Positions 14,906-23,866 of a stretch of DNA of 64,000 bases are shown in pieces (positions within the stretch are counted from its first letter, which is position 1; the number at the start of each line of letters is the position of its first letter). The stretch lies in NCBI RefSeq assembly GCF_016755875.1, contig NZ_BNED01000005.1, positions 2,578,501 to 2,642,500 of the forward strand, in the 5' to 3' direction. The notes below the pieces were generated by a model that worked only from the letters and a program-made list of their open reading frames with translations, made no database searches and had not been told where the DNA came from. The translations under genes were made by a program, and so were the position numbers. The stretch is from Streptomyces spororaveus. Lineage in GTDB: Bacteria; Actinomycetota; Actinomycetes; Streptomycetales; Streptomycetaceae.

Positions 14906-16318
14906 TCAGGAGCCCTGGGGGTCGGTGCGCGGGACGGCCACGGTCACGCGCAGCCCGTGCGGCGGGTTCTTCTCGTAGGAGAGGGACCCGCCGCCCGCGG
15001 CGAGCAGGGCACGGGAGATCGACAGGCCGAGCCCGGAGCCCTTGACGTTCTGGTGGCGTCCGCTGCGCCAGAACCGGTCGCCGACGCGGAGCAGCTCGTC
15101 CTCGGTGAGTCCGGGGCCGCGGTCGGCGACGACCACGCGGACGGAGCGCCCCTCCGTGGAGACCGACACCTCGACCTCCTCGCCCGTGGGGGTGAACTTG
15201 AGGGCGTTGTCGATGACGGCGTCGAGCGCGCTGGACAGTGCGATGGGATCGGCCCAGCCGGTGACGGCGGCCCGGCCCGTCCCGGTGAGCCGTACGCCCT
15301 TCTCCTCGGCGTACGGGCGCCACGCGGCGACCCGCTCGGCCGTCAGGGCGCCGATGTCGGTGAGGCTGATCTCGGCGGAGGCGTGCTCGGCCAGCGCCAG
15401 GTCCAGCAGGTCGTCCAGGACCTGGGTCAGGCGCTTGCCCTCGGTGCGCACGGAGGCGATCTCCTCGTTCCCCTCGGGCAGTTCGAGGGCGAGCAGCTCG
15501 ATCCGCAGGAGCAGTGCCGCAAGCGGGTTGCGCAGCTGGTGGGAGGCGTCGGCGACGAACGCCCGCTGCTGCTCCAGGACCTCTTCGACGTTGTCGGCCA
15601 TCTCGTTGAACGAGTGGGCCAGGCGTTGGAGTTCCGGGGGCCCGCCGGCGGCCGCGACGCGCGAGTTCATCCGTCCGGTGGCGATGCCGTGGGCGGCCGC
15701 GTCCAGGGTCTGCACGGGCTTGAGCACCCAGCTGGTGAGCCTGAGGGCGGCGGCGAAGGCGACCAGCATGGCGGCGGCGAGCCCGCCCGCGATGAGCAGC
15801 CAGCCCCGGAGGATCCGGGCGCGCATCTGGTCGGTGGGTGATTCGGTGGCGACGACCGCGACCACGTCGCCGTCGAGGACGACCGGGGAGACGACGAGCA
15901 GTTTGCCGTCGGTCTGCCAGGGCCACACCTGCGGGGGATCGTGGCTGCGCCGGCCGGCCAGCGCCTCCTCCAGGGCCCGGCGCCCCTCGCCGGATTGCGG
16001 GAGGCTCCACCAGCCCGGGGACCGGACGAGGGCGTTGTCGTCGCGGTAGAAGATGCCGGCGCGGATTCCGTACAGGGTCTGGTAGCGGGCGAGTTCGAGC
16101 CCGAGGATCTCGCGGCGCTCGGCGGCGCCGGTGGATCCGGAGCCCTCGGCGTCGATGAAGAACTGCGCGAGGGCGGCGAAGCGGGCGCTGTCGTCGATCC
16201 GGTCGACCACCACCCGCTGCTGCTGCCCGGCGGCCAGGCTCACCGCGAGCGGGAAACCGAGGGCGAGCAGCGTGCCCGCCATCAGGATGACGAGCAGGGG
16301 GAGCAGACGGGCACGCAC
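14906..16318 (-). CDS. Two-component sensor histidine kinase
   Basis: 470 aa, GTG start. It has a first membrane helix (LLPLLVILMAGTLLALGF), an extracytoplasmic sensor of about 130 aa, a second helix (about 155-180, WLLIAGGLAAAMLVAFAAAL) and a HAMP domain. The HisKA box is FVADASHQLRNPLAALLL. The HATPase has N box DAVIDNALKFTP and G boxes VADRGPGL and [13 protein letters not shown]. It follows its response regulator by 12 nt. The signal is unknown. It is convergent with the GH85 gene (37 bp apart). Confidence 0.93.
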   Translation of the reverse strand: MRARLLPLLVILMAGTLLALGFPLAVSLAAGQQQRVVVDRIDDSARFAALAQFFIDAEGSGSTGAAERREILGLELARYQTLYGIRAGIFYRDDNALVRSPGWWSLPQSGEGRRALEEALAGRRSHDPPQVWPWQTDGKLLVVSPVVLDGDVVAVVATESPTDQMRARILRGWLLIAGGLAAAMLVAFAAALRLTSWVLKPVQTLDAAAHGIATGRMNSRVAAAGGPPELQRLAHSFNEMADNVEEVLEQQRAFVADASHQLRNPLAALLLRIELLALELPEGNEEIASVRTEGKRLTQVLDDLLDLALAEHASAEISLTDIGALTAERVAAWRPYAEEKGVRLTGTGRAAVTGWADPIALSSALDAVIDNALKFTPTGEEVEVSVSTEGRSVRVVVADRGPGLTEDELLRVGDRFWRSGRHQNVKGSGLGLSISRALLAAGGGSLSYEKNPPHGLRVTVAVPRTDPQGS

Positions 16319-16330
16319 GACGGAGGGCCC

Positions 16331-17047
16331 CTAGGGGGCGGCCGGGGCGACGAGCCGGTAGCCCACCCCTCGGACGGTCTCGATGAGGGCGGGCATGCGC
16401 AGCTTGGAGCGCAGCGAGGCGACGTGGACCTCCAGGGTGCGCCCGGTCCCCTCCCAGCTGGTGCGCCACACCTCGCTGATGATCTGCTCGCGGCGGAAGA
16501 CGACGCCGGGCCGCTGCGCGAGCAGGGCCAGCAGGTCGAACTCCTTGCGGGTGAGGGGTACGTCGGCGCCGTCCACGCTCACCCGGCGGGTGGGCAGCTC
16601 GATGCTGACGGGGCCGAGGCGGACCGTGGCGGGCGTACCGGTGCCGGGGGTGGCGGCCTCCTCGGCGGCGCCGGTGCGCCGGGCGACGGCGTGGATCCGG
16701 GCGAGGAGCTCGCCGGTGTCGTAGGGCTTGACCACGTAGTCGTCGGCGCCCATGTTCAGGCCGTGGATGCGGGAGCGTACGTCGGCCCGCGCGGTCACCA
16801 TGATCACGGGTGTGGCGGTGCGCTTGCGGATCTTGCCGCACACCTCGTAGCCGTCCTGATCGGGCAGACCGAGGTCGAGCAGGATGACGCCGTACGGCTG
16901 CGGACAGGTCGGCGTACCGGCCGGCAGGAGCGCCTGCAGGGCCTCTTCACCGTTGCGGGCGTGGGTGACCTGGAAGCCGTGGCGGGCGAGGATCGCGGAC
17001 AGGGCTGCCGCGACGTGATCGTCGTCCTCGACGAGCAGCAGTCTCAT
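16331..17047 (-). CDS. OmpR/PhoB-type response regulator
   Basis: 238 aa from ATG 17047 (MRLLLVEDDDHVAAAL). The receiver domain has acidic pocket EDDD, phospho-acceptor Asp in VILLDLGLPDQDG, and TARADVRSR with the conserved Thr. The winged helix (about 150-235: LTRKEFDLLALLAQRPG, then VRGVGYRLV) binds DNA. The partner kinase lies immediately downstream. The longer frame from 17068 lacks support. Confidence 0.93.
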   Translation of the reverse strand: MRLLLVEDDDHVAAALSAILARHGFQVTHARNGEEALQALLPAGTPTCPQPYGVILLDLGLPDQDGYEVCGKIRKRTATPVIMVTARADVRSRIHGLNMGADDYVVKPYDTGELLARIHAVARRTGAAEEAATPGTGTPATVRLGPVSIELPTRRVSVDGADVPLTRKEFDLLALLAQRPGVVFRREQIISEVWRTSWEGTGRTLEVHVASLRSKLRMPALIETVRGVGYRLVAPAAP

Positions 17048-17345
17048 GTCTCCCCCTCTCCTCTTCACTCACTCGGGCTTCACCACGCTTGGTCACGCGC
17101 AGGGCCGCACGTAGGGCCACCATGCATCCACGCCGATGCGGAGTCCCACGTCAAGAGGGTCCCGCCCCGGCGCGCCTTCCGTTATGCACCCGGTACGCGG
17201 ACATGATCGACCACATCGGTGCCGCGCACGGAGCGTATCCGGAAGAGGCCGGATCGTTATGCTCAATTCTCCCTCAGATGTGATGACGTTGTGCGCGTCA
17301 CGTCACTACTGTCCTCCCAACCGAGGAGGACGGAGCAAGAAGCCG

Positions 17346-18131
17346 ATGAGCGGAGTATCAGTGACCAAGGACGTGCAGGACGCGGCCGGTGCCGCAGACG
17401 ACCTGGTCGTACTGAGCAACGTCAACAAGCACTTCGGCGCGCTGCACGTGCTTCAGGACATCGATCTGAGCATTGCCCGCGGTGAGGTAGTCGTGGTGAT
17501 CGGTCCCTCGGGATCGGGCAAGTCCACGCTGTGCCGGACCATCAACCGCCTGGAGACCATCGACTCGGGCACCATCACGCTCGACGGCAAGGAACTGCCC
17601 TCCGAGGGCAAGGAACTGGCCCGGCTGCGCGCCGACGTCGGCATGGTCTTCCAGTCGTTCAACCTCTTCGCGCACAAGACGGTGCTGCAGAACGTCATGC
17701 TGGGCCAGCTCAAGGTCCGCAAGACCGACCAGGCCGCGGCACGCGAGAAGGCGCTGTCCCTGCTGGAGCGGGTGGGTGTCCACTCGCAGGCCGACAAGTA
17801 CCCGGCGCAGCTCTCCGGTGGCCAGCAGCAGCGTGTGGCGATCGCGCGGGCGCTGGCCATGGAGCCGAAGGTGATGCTCTTCGACGAGCCGACCTCGGCC
17901 CTGGACCCGGAGATGATCAACGAGGTGCTGGAGGTCATGCAGCAGCTCGCCCGTGAGGGGATGACCATGGTGGTCGTCACGCACGAGATGGGCTTCGCCC
18001 GCTCTGCGGCCAACCGGGTCGTCTTCATGGCCGACGGCAAGATCGTCGAAGAGGCCACCCCCGAGCAGTTCTTCAGCAACCCGCGCAGTGACCGCGCCAA
18101 GGACTTCCTGTCGAAGATCCTGCACCACTGA
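17346..18131 (+). CDS. gluA: Glutamate ABC transporter ATP-binding protein
   Basis: 261 aa. The ATG at 17346 follows GAGGAGGACGGAG. Walker A is GPSGSGKST, the signature [15 protein letters not shown] and Walker [14 protein letters not shown]. It belongs to the polar amino acid uptake ATPases and heads a classic gluABCD operon that imports glutamate. About 300 bp upstream is noncoding, shared with the divergent two-component operon. Confidence 0.93.
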   Translation: MSGVSVTKDVQDAAGAADDLVVLSNVNKHFGALHVLQDIDLSIARGEVVVVIGPSGSGKSTLCRTINRLETIDSGTITLDGKELPSEGKELARLRADVGMVFQSFNLFAHKTVLQNVMLGQLKVRKTDQAAAREKALSLLERVGVHSQADKYPAQLSGGQQQRVAIARALAMEPKVMLFDEPTSALDPEMINEVLEVMQQLAREGMTMVVVTHEMGFARSAANRVVFMADGKIVEEATPEQFFSNPRSDRAKDFLSKILHH

Positions 18132-18248
18132 GGATCGCGTCTGGTAGTCATCCGTATGCGGATCGCCGCCGGATCGTTCCTGTCGGCCGCGCGGGCGCCG
18201 TAAGCCTCGCTCGTCGTTCAACAACGTCTCATCCGAGGGAAGTTCATC

Positions 18249-19100
18249 ATGAAGATCTCCAAGGCCGCTGCGGCCGCGGCCGTCGCCGTCGCCCTTTCCC
18301 TGACCGCGACCGCCTGTGGCGGCAGCAAGCAGGACGCCGCCAGTGACGGCGGTGCCTCCGGTGGCGCCAAGGACAAGATCGTCGTCGGCATCAAGTACGA
18401 CCAGCCCGGTCTGGGCCTGAAGACCCCGGACGGCAAGTTCACGGGCTTCGACGTCGACGTCGCGACCTACGTCGCCAAGGAGCTCGGCTACGAGCCGAAC
18501 CAGATCGAGTTCAAGCAGGCCCCCAGCGCCGAGCGCGAGAACCTGATCTCGAACGGTGACGTGAAGTTCGTCGTCGCGACGTACTCGATCAACGACAAGC
18601 GCAAGGAGAAGGTCGACTTCGCCGGCCCGTACTTCCTCGCGCACCAGGACCTGCTGGTCCGCGCCGACGACACGAGCATCACCAAGGCCGAGGACCTGAA
18701 CAAGAAGAAGCTCTGCTCGGTCACCGGCTCCACGTCGGCGCAGAACGTCAAGACCAAGCTGGCCCCCGAGGCCGACCTGCTGGAGCAGGGTGGCTACTCC
18801 GAGTGCCTGACCGGCCTGGAGAACAAGGCCGTCGACGCCCTCACCACGGACAACTCGATCCTGGCCGGCTACGCGGCACAGGAGAAGAACAAGGGCAAGT
18901 TCAAGCTGGTCGGGCTGAGCCTGAGCAACGAGAACTACGGCATCGGTCTGAAGAAGGGCGACAAGGAGCTCCAGACCAAGATCAACGCCGCCCTCAAGAA
19001 GATGGTCGAGGACGGCAGCTGGCAGAAGGCCGTGGACAAGAACCTCGGCCCGGCCAACTACAAGAACGAGCCTGCCCCGCAGATCACCGAAGGCAGCTGA
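18249..19100 (+). CDS. gluB: Glutamate-binding lipoprotein
   Basis: 283 aa. A lipoprotein signal ends at LTATAC (Cys23). The mature protein is a family-3 solute-binding protein (KIVVGIKYDQPGLGLKTPDG, FTGFDVDVATYVAKELGY, VDALTTDNSILAGYA), matching actinobacterial GluB. AAGTTCATC precedes the ATG, with GAGGGA 10 nt upstream. A long stem-loop directly after the stop probably lets this subunit be made in excess of the permeases. Confidence 0.93.
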   Translation: MKISKAAAAAAVAVALSLTATACGGSKQDAASDGGASGGAKDKIVVGIKYDQPGLGLKTPDGKFTGFDVDVATYVAKELGYEPNQIEFKQAPSAERENLISNGDVKFVVATYSINDKRKEKVDFAGPYFLAHQDLLVRADDTSITKAEDLNKKKLCSVTGSTSAQNVKTKLAPEADLLEQGGYSECLTGLENKAVDALTTDNSILAGYAAQEKNKGKFKLVGLSLSNENYGIGLKKGDKELQTKINAALKKMVEDGSWQKAVDKNLGPANYKNEPAPQITEGS

Positions 19101-19105
19101 TTCAT

Positions 19106-19156
19106 CGGTGAGGAGCGTCGCCGCCCGCCTGCCGCGGGCGGCGGCGCACCTCACCG
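19106..19156 (+). promoter_or_regulatory. Long intercistronic stem-loop between gluB and gluC
   Basis: Two 23-nt arms (19106-19128 and 19134-19156) pair with one A-A mismatch and one G-U around a 5-nt CTGCC loop. No U-tract follows. It resembles hairpins after binding-protein genes in other ABC operons that stabilise the upstream message or partly terminate. Confidence 0.7.
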
Positions 19157-19183
19157 GCCATCCTGGGGAGAGCGCAGGGCATC

Positions 19184-19858
19184 GTGTTCGATTTTCTTGA
19201 TTCCGGGCAGTACGACGTGCTCGGAGCCTTCTGGGTGACGGTTCAGCTCACCCTCTACTCGGCGGCCGGATCCCTGATCTGGGGCACCGCCCTGGCCGGG
19301 ATGCGGGTCAGCCCGGTCCCGCTGCTGCGGGGCTTCGGCACCGCTTACGTCAACCTGGTGCGCAACACCCCGCTGACGTTGCTGATCATCGGCTGCTCGC
19401 TGGGACTCAACCAGACCCTCGGCATCGCCCTGGGCGGCAGCACGTTCAAGGAGATCGGCTTCCGGCTCGCGGTCCTCGGATTCATCGCGTACACCGGGAC
19501 CTTCGTCTGCGAGGCCCTGCGCTCCGGCATCAACACCGTGCCCGTCGGCCAGGCCGAGGCGGCCCGCGCGCTGGGACTGAGCTTCTTCCAGGTGCTCACC
19601 CTGATCGTGCTCCCCCAGGCCTTCCGGGCGGTCGTCGCACCGCTCGCCAACGTACTGATCGCGCTCACCAAGAACACCACGGTGGCAGCGGCCATCGGCG
19701 TGGCCGAGGCGGCCCTGCTGATGAAGGAAATGCTCGAGAACGAGCCGCAGGCGCTCTTCGCGGTCTTCGCGATCTTCGCCCTCGGTTTCGTCCTTCTGAC
19801 CCTGCCCACCGGTCTTCTGCTGGGCTGGGTCGCCAAGCGAGTGGCGGTGAAGCGATGA
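19184..19858 (+). CDS. gluC: Glutamate ABC transporter permease
   Basis: 224 aa, GTG start at 19184. A polar amino-acid permease with an N-terminal helix (FWVTVQLTLYSAAGSLIWG) and a BPD_transp_1 domain of about five membrane segments. The EAA loop carries EAARALGLSFFQVLTLIVLPQA. It forms the membrane pore with GluD. The stop overlaps the gluD start by 4 bp (ATGA). Confidence 0.93.
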   Translation: MFDFLDSGQYDVLGAFWVTVQLTLYSAAGSLIWGTALAGMRVSPVPLLRGFGTAYVNLVRNTPLTLLIIGCSLGLNQTLGIALGGSTFKEIGFRLAVLGFIAYTGTFVCEALRSGINTVPVGQAEAARALGLSFFQVLTLIVLPQAFRAVVAPLANVLIALTKNTTVAAAIGVAEAALLMKEMLENEPQALFAVFAIFALGFVLLTLPTGLLLGWVAKRVAVKR

Positions 19859-20745
19859 GCTCCGTGCTGTACGACACCCCCGGCCCCAAGGCCAAGGTGC
19901 GCAACTGGATCTACAGCGGGATCTTCGTCGTGCTGTTCGGGCTCGTCCTGTGGTGGGCGCTGTCCCTCATGGGCGAGAAGGGCCAGCTGGACGCCGACAA
20001 GTGGACGCCGTTCGTCACCGACAGCCAGGTCTGGACGACATACCTGCTGCCGGGCCTGCTGGAGACGCTCAAGGCCGGCGCCCTGTCCATGCTGATCGCC
20101 CTCCCGTTCGGCGCGCTGCTGGGCATCGGCCGGCTGTCGGACCACGCGTGGGTGCGGGGACCGGTCGGCGCATGGGTGGAGTTCTTCCGTGCCATCCCGG
20201 TCCTGATGCTGATGCTGTTCGGCAGCGCGCTGATGGCGCCGCGGTTCCTGGACGTTCCCTCCGACACCCGGCCCTTCTGGGCCGTGGTCACGGGCCTGGT
20301 CCTCTACAACTCGGCCGTCATCGCCGAGATCGTCCGGGCGGGTGTGCTCTCCCTGCCCCACGGCCAGAGCGACGCCGCCAAGGCGATCGGCATGCGCAAG
20401 GGCCAGACGATGGTGTACGTGCTGATCCCGCAGGCGGTGACGGCGATGCTGCCGGCCCTGGTCAGCCAGCTCGTGGTGATCCTCAAGGACACCGCGATCG
20501 GCGGCGCCCTGCTGGGCTTCGCGGAACTGCTGTCGGCGAACCGGCAGATCTCGGCCAACTACAGCAACACCATCCCGACCCTCGTCGTGATCGCGCTGAT
20601 CTACATCGCCGTGAACTTCGCCCTCACCTCGTCCGCCTCCCTGCTGGAAGGCCGGCTGCGGAAGTCGAAGAAGAGCACCGGTGCGGTGGTCGGCGTCAAT
20701 GATGTGAACGACATGGCCACCGGGGCGAACTCGGGCGGGATCTGA
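19855..20745 (+). CDS. gluD: Glutamate ABC transporter permease
   Basis: 296 aa. The second permease subunit, with membrane segments from about residue 20 (IYSGIFVVLFGLVLWWALSL). The EAA loop is SDAAKAIGMRKGQTMVYVLI, with a preceding TYLLPGLLETLKAGALSMLI helix. Translationally coupled to gluC. A strong hairpin about 60 bp downstream likely ends the operon. Confidence 0.93.
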   Translation: MSSVLYDTPGPKAKVRNWIYSGIFVVLFGLVLWWALSLMGEKGQLDADKWTPFVTDSQVWTTYLLPGLLETLKAGALSMLIALPFGALLGIGRLSDHAWVRGPVGAWVEFFRAIPVLMLMLFGSALMAPRFLDVPSDTRPFWAVVTGLVLYNSAVIAEIVRAGVLSLPHGQSDAAKAIGMRKGQTMVYVLIPQAVTAMLPALVSQLVVILKDTAIGGALLGFAELLSANRQISANYSNTIPTLVVIALIYIAVNFALTSSASLLEGRLRKSKKSTGAVVGVNDVNDMATGANSGGI

Positions 20746-20807
20746 CGGCCCTCCCGGTTCGGGGAGCCGTGGCCGACCGGCGTACGGTCATGCGTAGTGC
20801 GTAGCCT

Positions 20808-20842
20808 GTGTGGTGCGGCGGAACTCATCCGCCGCACCACAC
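20808..20842. terminator. Terminator hairpin after gluD
   Basis: Perfect 15-bp inverted repeat (GTGTGGTGCGGCGGA and its complement) with loop ACTCA. It lacks a U-run, as is common for Streptomyces terminators. Confidence 0.65.
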
Positions 20843-20983
20843 CGCGTTGTGGCGGTCGATCCGGGCCGCCGGCAGAACTCGCCGCACCGGATACCGCCCG
20901 GCCGACCGGTGTCACTTGACGCGGGCACCTACAGTGGGTTGCATACGTTCTGTGATCACATACCGGACATCGGGAGCCGCGCC

Positions 20984-22591
20984 ATGGACCCGGTGATCGT
21001 CGTGGGCGCGGGGCCCGTCGGGCTGTCCCTGTCGCTCGCCCTGGCGGGCGCCGGCGTGCCCTCCGTCGTGCTCGACGAGGGGCCCGGCAAGGAGGAGGTC
21101 CGCCCGGCCCGTACCGTCGTCCTGCACGCCGAATCGACCGCCATGGCGCACCGGCTGGGCTGCAGGACGCTGCGCGACGAGGGGGCGTACTTCGCCGCCT
21201 GGCGCACCATGCGCCGGAGCCGGCCCGACCGGCGGATCACCTTCGAGGACCACCCGGCCCCGCTGCACGTGCCGCAGCACGCGCTGACGCGCGGACTGCG
21301 CGACGCCGCCGCGGCCCACCCGCTCGTCCAGCTGATCACCGACAGCAAACTCGACGCCCTGGAGCAGGACGGCCGGGGCATCACCGCGCACACGCGGGGT
21401 GCCGAGACCACCTGGTGGCGCGGGAGTTACCTGGTCGGCTGCGACGGCGCCCGCTCCACCGTGCGCAAACTGCTCGGCATCCGCTTCCCCGGCCGTACCG
21501 CCGTCGAACGGCACGCCGTGGCCGCTCTGCGCACCGAACTGCCCTGGCCCGGCGAGGCCTTGCTGCACCGCAGCCCGCCGCAGGAGGTCACCTCCCGGCC
21601 GCTGCGCGACGGGGTGTGGCGGCTGGACTGGCTGCTCCCGCCGCGCGGGGAGCTCGTGACGCCCGACGCGCTGGTGACCCTGATCCGCGACACGCTTGCC
21701 GCGTGGTGCGGCGGCACGACACCCCCGTACGACCTCATCGACACCGGGGTCCACACGCTGCACCACCGTCTCGCCCGGCGCTGGCGTGACGGCCGCGCCT
21801 TCCTCGCCGGAGACGCCGCGCACCTGCTGGGCGCGCTCGGCACCCAGGGGGTCGAGGAGGGGCTGCGCGACGCCGAGAACCTGGCGTGGAAGCTCTCCCT
21901 GGCCTGGCACCAGGGGGCCTCCGACGCCCTGCTCGACAGCTACGAGGCCGAGCGGCGCACCGCGGTCGCCTCCCGGCTGCGCGCGGCCGACCAGGCGATG
22001 CCGTCGCTGCGGGCCGGGGGCGGCCTGCGCACCTACCTCCCCGGCGCCGCACGCAGCGCCCAGTCCCTGCTCACCGACGGCCACCTGGGGCGCGGGCCGC
22101 TGGGCGCGGAACCCGCGTACGCCCCGCCGGTCGCCGTCCGGGAGGTGCCGACGGCCACGGAGCCGGGCGGCCCGGTCGCGAACGTCCCGGTGACCGCGCC
22201 GGACGGGGCGACCGTGCCCCTGCGGGACCTGCTCGGGCAGGGGCGGCTGCTGGTGGTGCTGGTGGCTCCCGGCACCGGGGTCTGGGACCGGCGCCACTGG
22301 CTCGGCGCCGGGCTGATGCCCCGTCTGGCGGCGGCGGTGAGCGCCCTGCCGGTCCGTACCGACCTGCTGGTCGCGGACCGCTACCCGGGGGCTCCGGCGC
22401 ACACCGTGCTGCTCGTCCGGCCGGACGGGCACCTGGCGGCGACCTTCGCGGGGGTCCGCCCGGCGGAGCTGTACGAGGCCGCGGACGCGGTCCGGGCGGG
22501 CGCGCCCGCGTCCCGGGTGCCGAAGCCGACACCCTCCACGGCGGCACCGGCGCCCGCGCCGGCACCGACACCGACCGTGGTGATCGATTGA
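20984..22591 (+). CDS. FAD-dependent aromatic-type monooxygenase
   Basis: 535 aa from ATG 20984. Group A flavoprotein hydroxylase (PF01494): the GxGxxG dinucleotide fold IVVGAGPVGLSLSLALAGAG at residues 5-24, the DG motif YLVGCDGARSTVRKLLGI, and the GD motif FLAGDAAHLLGALGTQGVEEG. A C-terminal thioredoxin-like domain (about 390-500) is typical of PheA/TfdB/MhpA relatives, and the Ala/Pro-rich tail is disordered. It would hydroxylate an aromatic or polyketide substrate using NAD(P)H; the substrate is not identifiable. It stands alone, with TTGACG at 20916-20921 as a possible -35. Longer upstream frames are not supported. Confidence 0.88.
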   Translation: MDPVIVVGAGPVGLSLSLALAGAGVPSVVLDEGPGKEEVRPARTVVLHAESTAMAHRLGCRTLRDEGAYFAAWRTMRRSRPDRRITFEDHPAPLHVPQHALTRGLRDAAAAHPLVQLITDSKLDALEQDGRGITAHTRGAETTWWRGSYLVGCDGARSTVRKLLGIRFPGRTAVERHAVAALRTELPWPGEALLHRSPPQEVTSRPLRDGVWRLDWLLPPRGELVTPDALVTLIRDTLAAWCGGTTPPYDLIDTGVHTLHHRLARRWRDGRAFLAGDAAHLLGALGTQGVEEGLRDAENLAWKLSLAWHQGASDALLDSYEAERRTAVASRLRAADQAMPSLRAGGGLRTYLPGAARSAQSLLTDGHLGRGPLGAEPAYAPPVAVREVPTATEPGGPVANVPVTAPDGATVPLRDLLGQGRLLVVLVAPGTGVWDRRHWLGAGLMPRLAAAVSALPVRTDLLVADRYPGAPAHTVLLVRPDGHLAATFAGVRPAELYEAADAVRAGAPASRVPKPTPSTAAPAPAPAPTPTVVID

Positions 22592-22623
22592 CCGTCTCCG
22601 GGACTCCGTGGTTCACTCGCGGA

Positions 22624-22710
22624 ATGACCGGCAACGACGTACGCCTGTGGCGGAGGGTCCATATGGACCTGCTCCGCTACGCGGGCTGCGTGTGTCGCCC
22701 TTCCTGCTGA
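22624..22710 (+). CDS. Cysteine-rich leader peptide
   Basis: 28 codons beginning MTGNDVRLWRRVHMDLLRYA and ending GCVCRPSC, so three of the last seven residues are Cys. It lies 79 bp upstream of the cysteine dioxygenase gene. Streptomyces carry many short peptides of this style (RR-x-HMDL-x-R...C-x-C...C) ahead of sulfur and cysteine genes. In mycobacteria, Cys-rich upstream ORFs are known to act as cysteine-responsive attenuators. I infer ribosome stalling at the Cys codons controls the downstream operon. Confidence 0.65.
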   Translation: MTGNDVRLWRRVHMDLLRYAGCVCRPSC

Positions 22711-22788
22711 TTCGCCCTTCCCGCCGCGCGCCCCGTGCCGTCCACCGGCCTGCGCGCACCTCCGCGAACCCAGGAATGGTCTCCTTTC

Positions 22789-23337
22789 ATGTCTGCACCC
22801 GCATCCGCACCCTCGTACGCCCCGGAGTCCTTGCCGGCGGCCGGGGGGCCCTCGGCCGCCGAACTCCTCGACTTCGCCCTCCGCACGGCGGCGGACCCCG
22901 CGATCGTGTCCTCGCTGCCGCTCGACCCCGAGGGCCGCACCTGGATCCGGCTGGAGGGGCCGGGCGGCAGTGAGGCCTGGCTGATCGGCTGGCCGCCGGG
23001 CACCGGCACCGGCTGGCACGACCACGCCGAATCCCGGGGCGCGTTCGCCACGGCCCGGGGCCGGCTCACCGAGCACTCGCTGACCGTGCGCCTGCCCTCC
23101 GAGGGCTGGAAGTCCCTGGAACTGGCCCCTGACGTCGACCGCCACCGCACGCTGGGCGCGGGTTCGGGGCGCGCCTTCCGGGAGCACCACGTGCACGAGG
23201 TCCTCAACGAGTCGCCGGCCGAGCACGCGATCTCCGTGCACGCCTACTATCCGCCGCTCCCGCTGATCCGCCGCTACAGCCGCAGCGGCCCGGTTCTCCG
23301 CCTGGAGCAGGTCGAGCGTCCGGCGGACTGGCAGTGA
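22789..23337 (+). CDS. Cysteine dioxygenase
   Basis: 182 aa. Cupin-fold thiol dioxygenase oxidising cysteine to cysteine sulfinate with non-heme Fe(II). The first metal motif has H77 and H79 (WHDHAESRGAF). The third ligand lies in EHHVHEVLN (H133-H136). SVHAYYPPLPLIRRYS carries the YYPP segment typical of bacterial CDO. A disordered N-terminus of about 20 aa is present. The stop overlaps the rhodanese start by 4 bp. A Cys-rich leader peptide lies upstream, consistent with cysteine control. Confidence 0.9.
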   Translation: MSAPASAPSYAPESLPAAGGPSAAELLDFALRTAADPAIVSSLPLDPEGRTWIRLEGPGGSEAWLIGWPPGTGTGWHDHAESRGAFATARGRLTEHSLTVRLPSEGWKSLELAPDVDRHRTLGAGSGRAFREHHVHEVLNESPAEHAISVHAYYPPLPLIRRYSRSGPVLRLEQVERPADWQ

Positions 23338-23723
23338 GCGCCCCGATCGGCATCGACGAACTGCTGGAGCGGGTCCGCGCCGGCTACACCCGCGTGGACG
23401 CGCGGGAGGCGTACGCCGCTTCCCGCGCCGGGGCCCTCCTGGTGGACATCCGCTACCAGGCGCTGCGCGAGCGGGACGGGCTGATCCCGGGAGCGTTGGT
23501 GGTCGAGCGCAACGAACTGGAGTGGCGGCTGGATCCGCAGGGCAGCCACCGCGCGGCGCAGGCCACGGGCCACGACCTCCAGGTGGTGGTGATCTGCAAC
23601 GAGGGCTACGCGTCCAGCCTCGCCGCGGCCTCGCTCCACGCCCTGGGCCTGCACCGCGCGACGGACCTGACGGGCGGCTTCCAGGCCTGGAAGTCGGCGG
23701 GCCTCCCGGTCACACCCGCCTGA
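23334..23723 (+). CDS. Rhodanese-like sulfurtransferase
   Basis: 129 aa, GTG start overlapping the CDO stop (GTGA). A single rhodanese domain: VDAREAYAASRAGALLVDIR, RDGLIPGALVVERNELEW, the active-site loop ICNEGYASSLAA with catalytic Cys88, and a C-terminal GGFQAWKSAGLPV. The catalytic loop is one of the short actinobacterial types. Coupling to cysteine dioxygenase suggests handling of sulfane sulfur or sulfite from cysteine oxidation. Confidence 0.88.
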   Translation: MSAPIGIDELLERVRAGYTRVDAREAYAASRAGALLVDIRYQALRERDGLIPGALVVERNELEWRLDPQGSHRAAQATGHDLQVVVICNEGYASSLAAASLHALGLHRATDLTGGFQAWKSAGLPVTPA

Positions 23724-23750
23724 GCTCCCCCGGCTCCGCCCGGACCCGGT

Positions 23751-23799
23751 CCTCACACGCCGGACGGGAAGGACGATCCAGCCCCGCCGGCGTGAGAGG
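23751..23799. terminator. Bidirectional terminator hairpin
   Basis: CCTCACACGCCGG and CCGGCGTGAGAGG pair over 13 bp with one mismatch around a 23-nt loop, between two convergent genes. Confidence 0.5.
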
Positions 23800-23803
23800 C
23801 GTG

Positions 23804-23864
23804 GGGGCCGGGCGGGCCGGGCGGGCCGGGCGGGCCGGGCGGGCCGGGCGGGCCGGGCGGGCCG
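23804..23864. repeat. Nine-base tandem repeat
   Basis: The unit GGGCCGGGC is repeated nearly seven times without interruption in the gap between the rhodanese stop and the convergent ABC permease stop. It is noncoding and abuts the terminator hairpin. Confidence 0.85.
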
Positions 23865-23866
23865 GA

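Noticed and set aside
13845..16841. Minus-strand 998-codon frame across GH85 and the kinase
   Set aside because: It crosses real genes on both strands in the wrong frame and has no domain.
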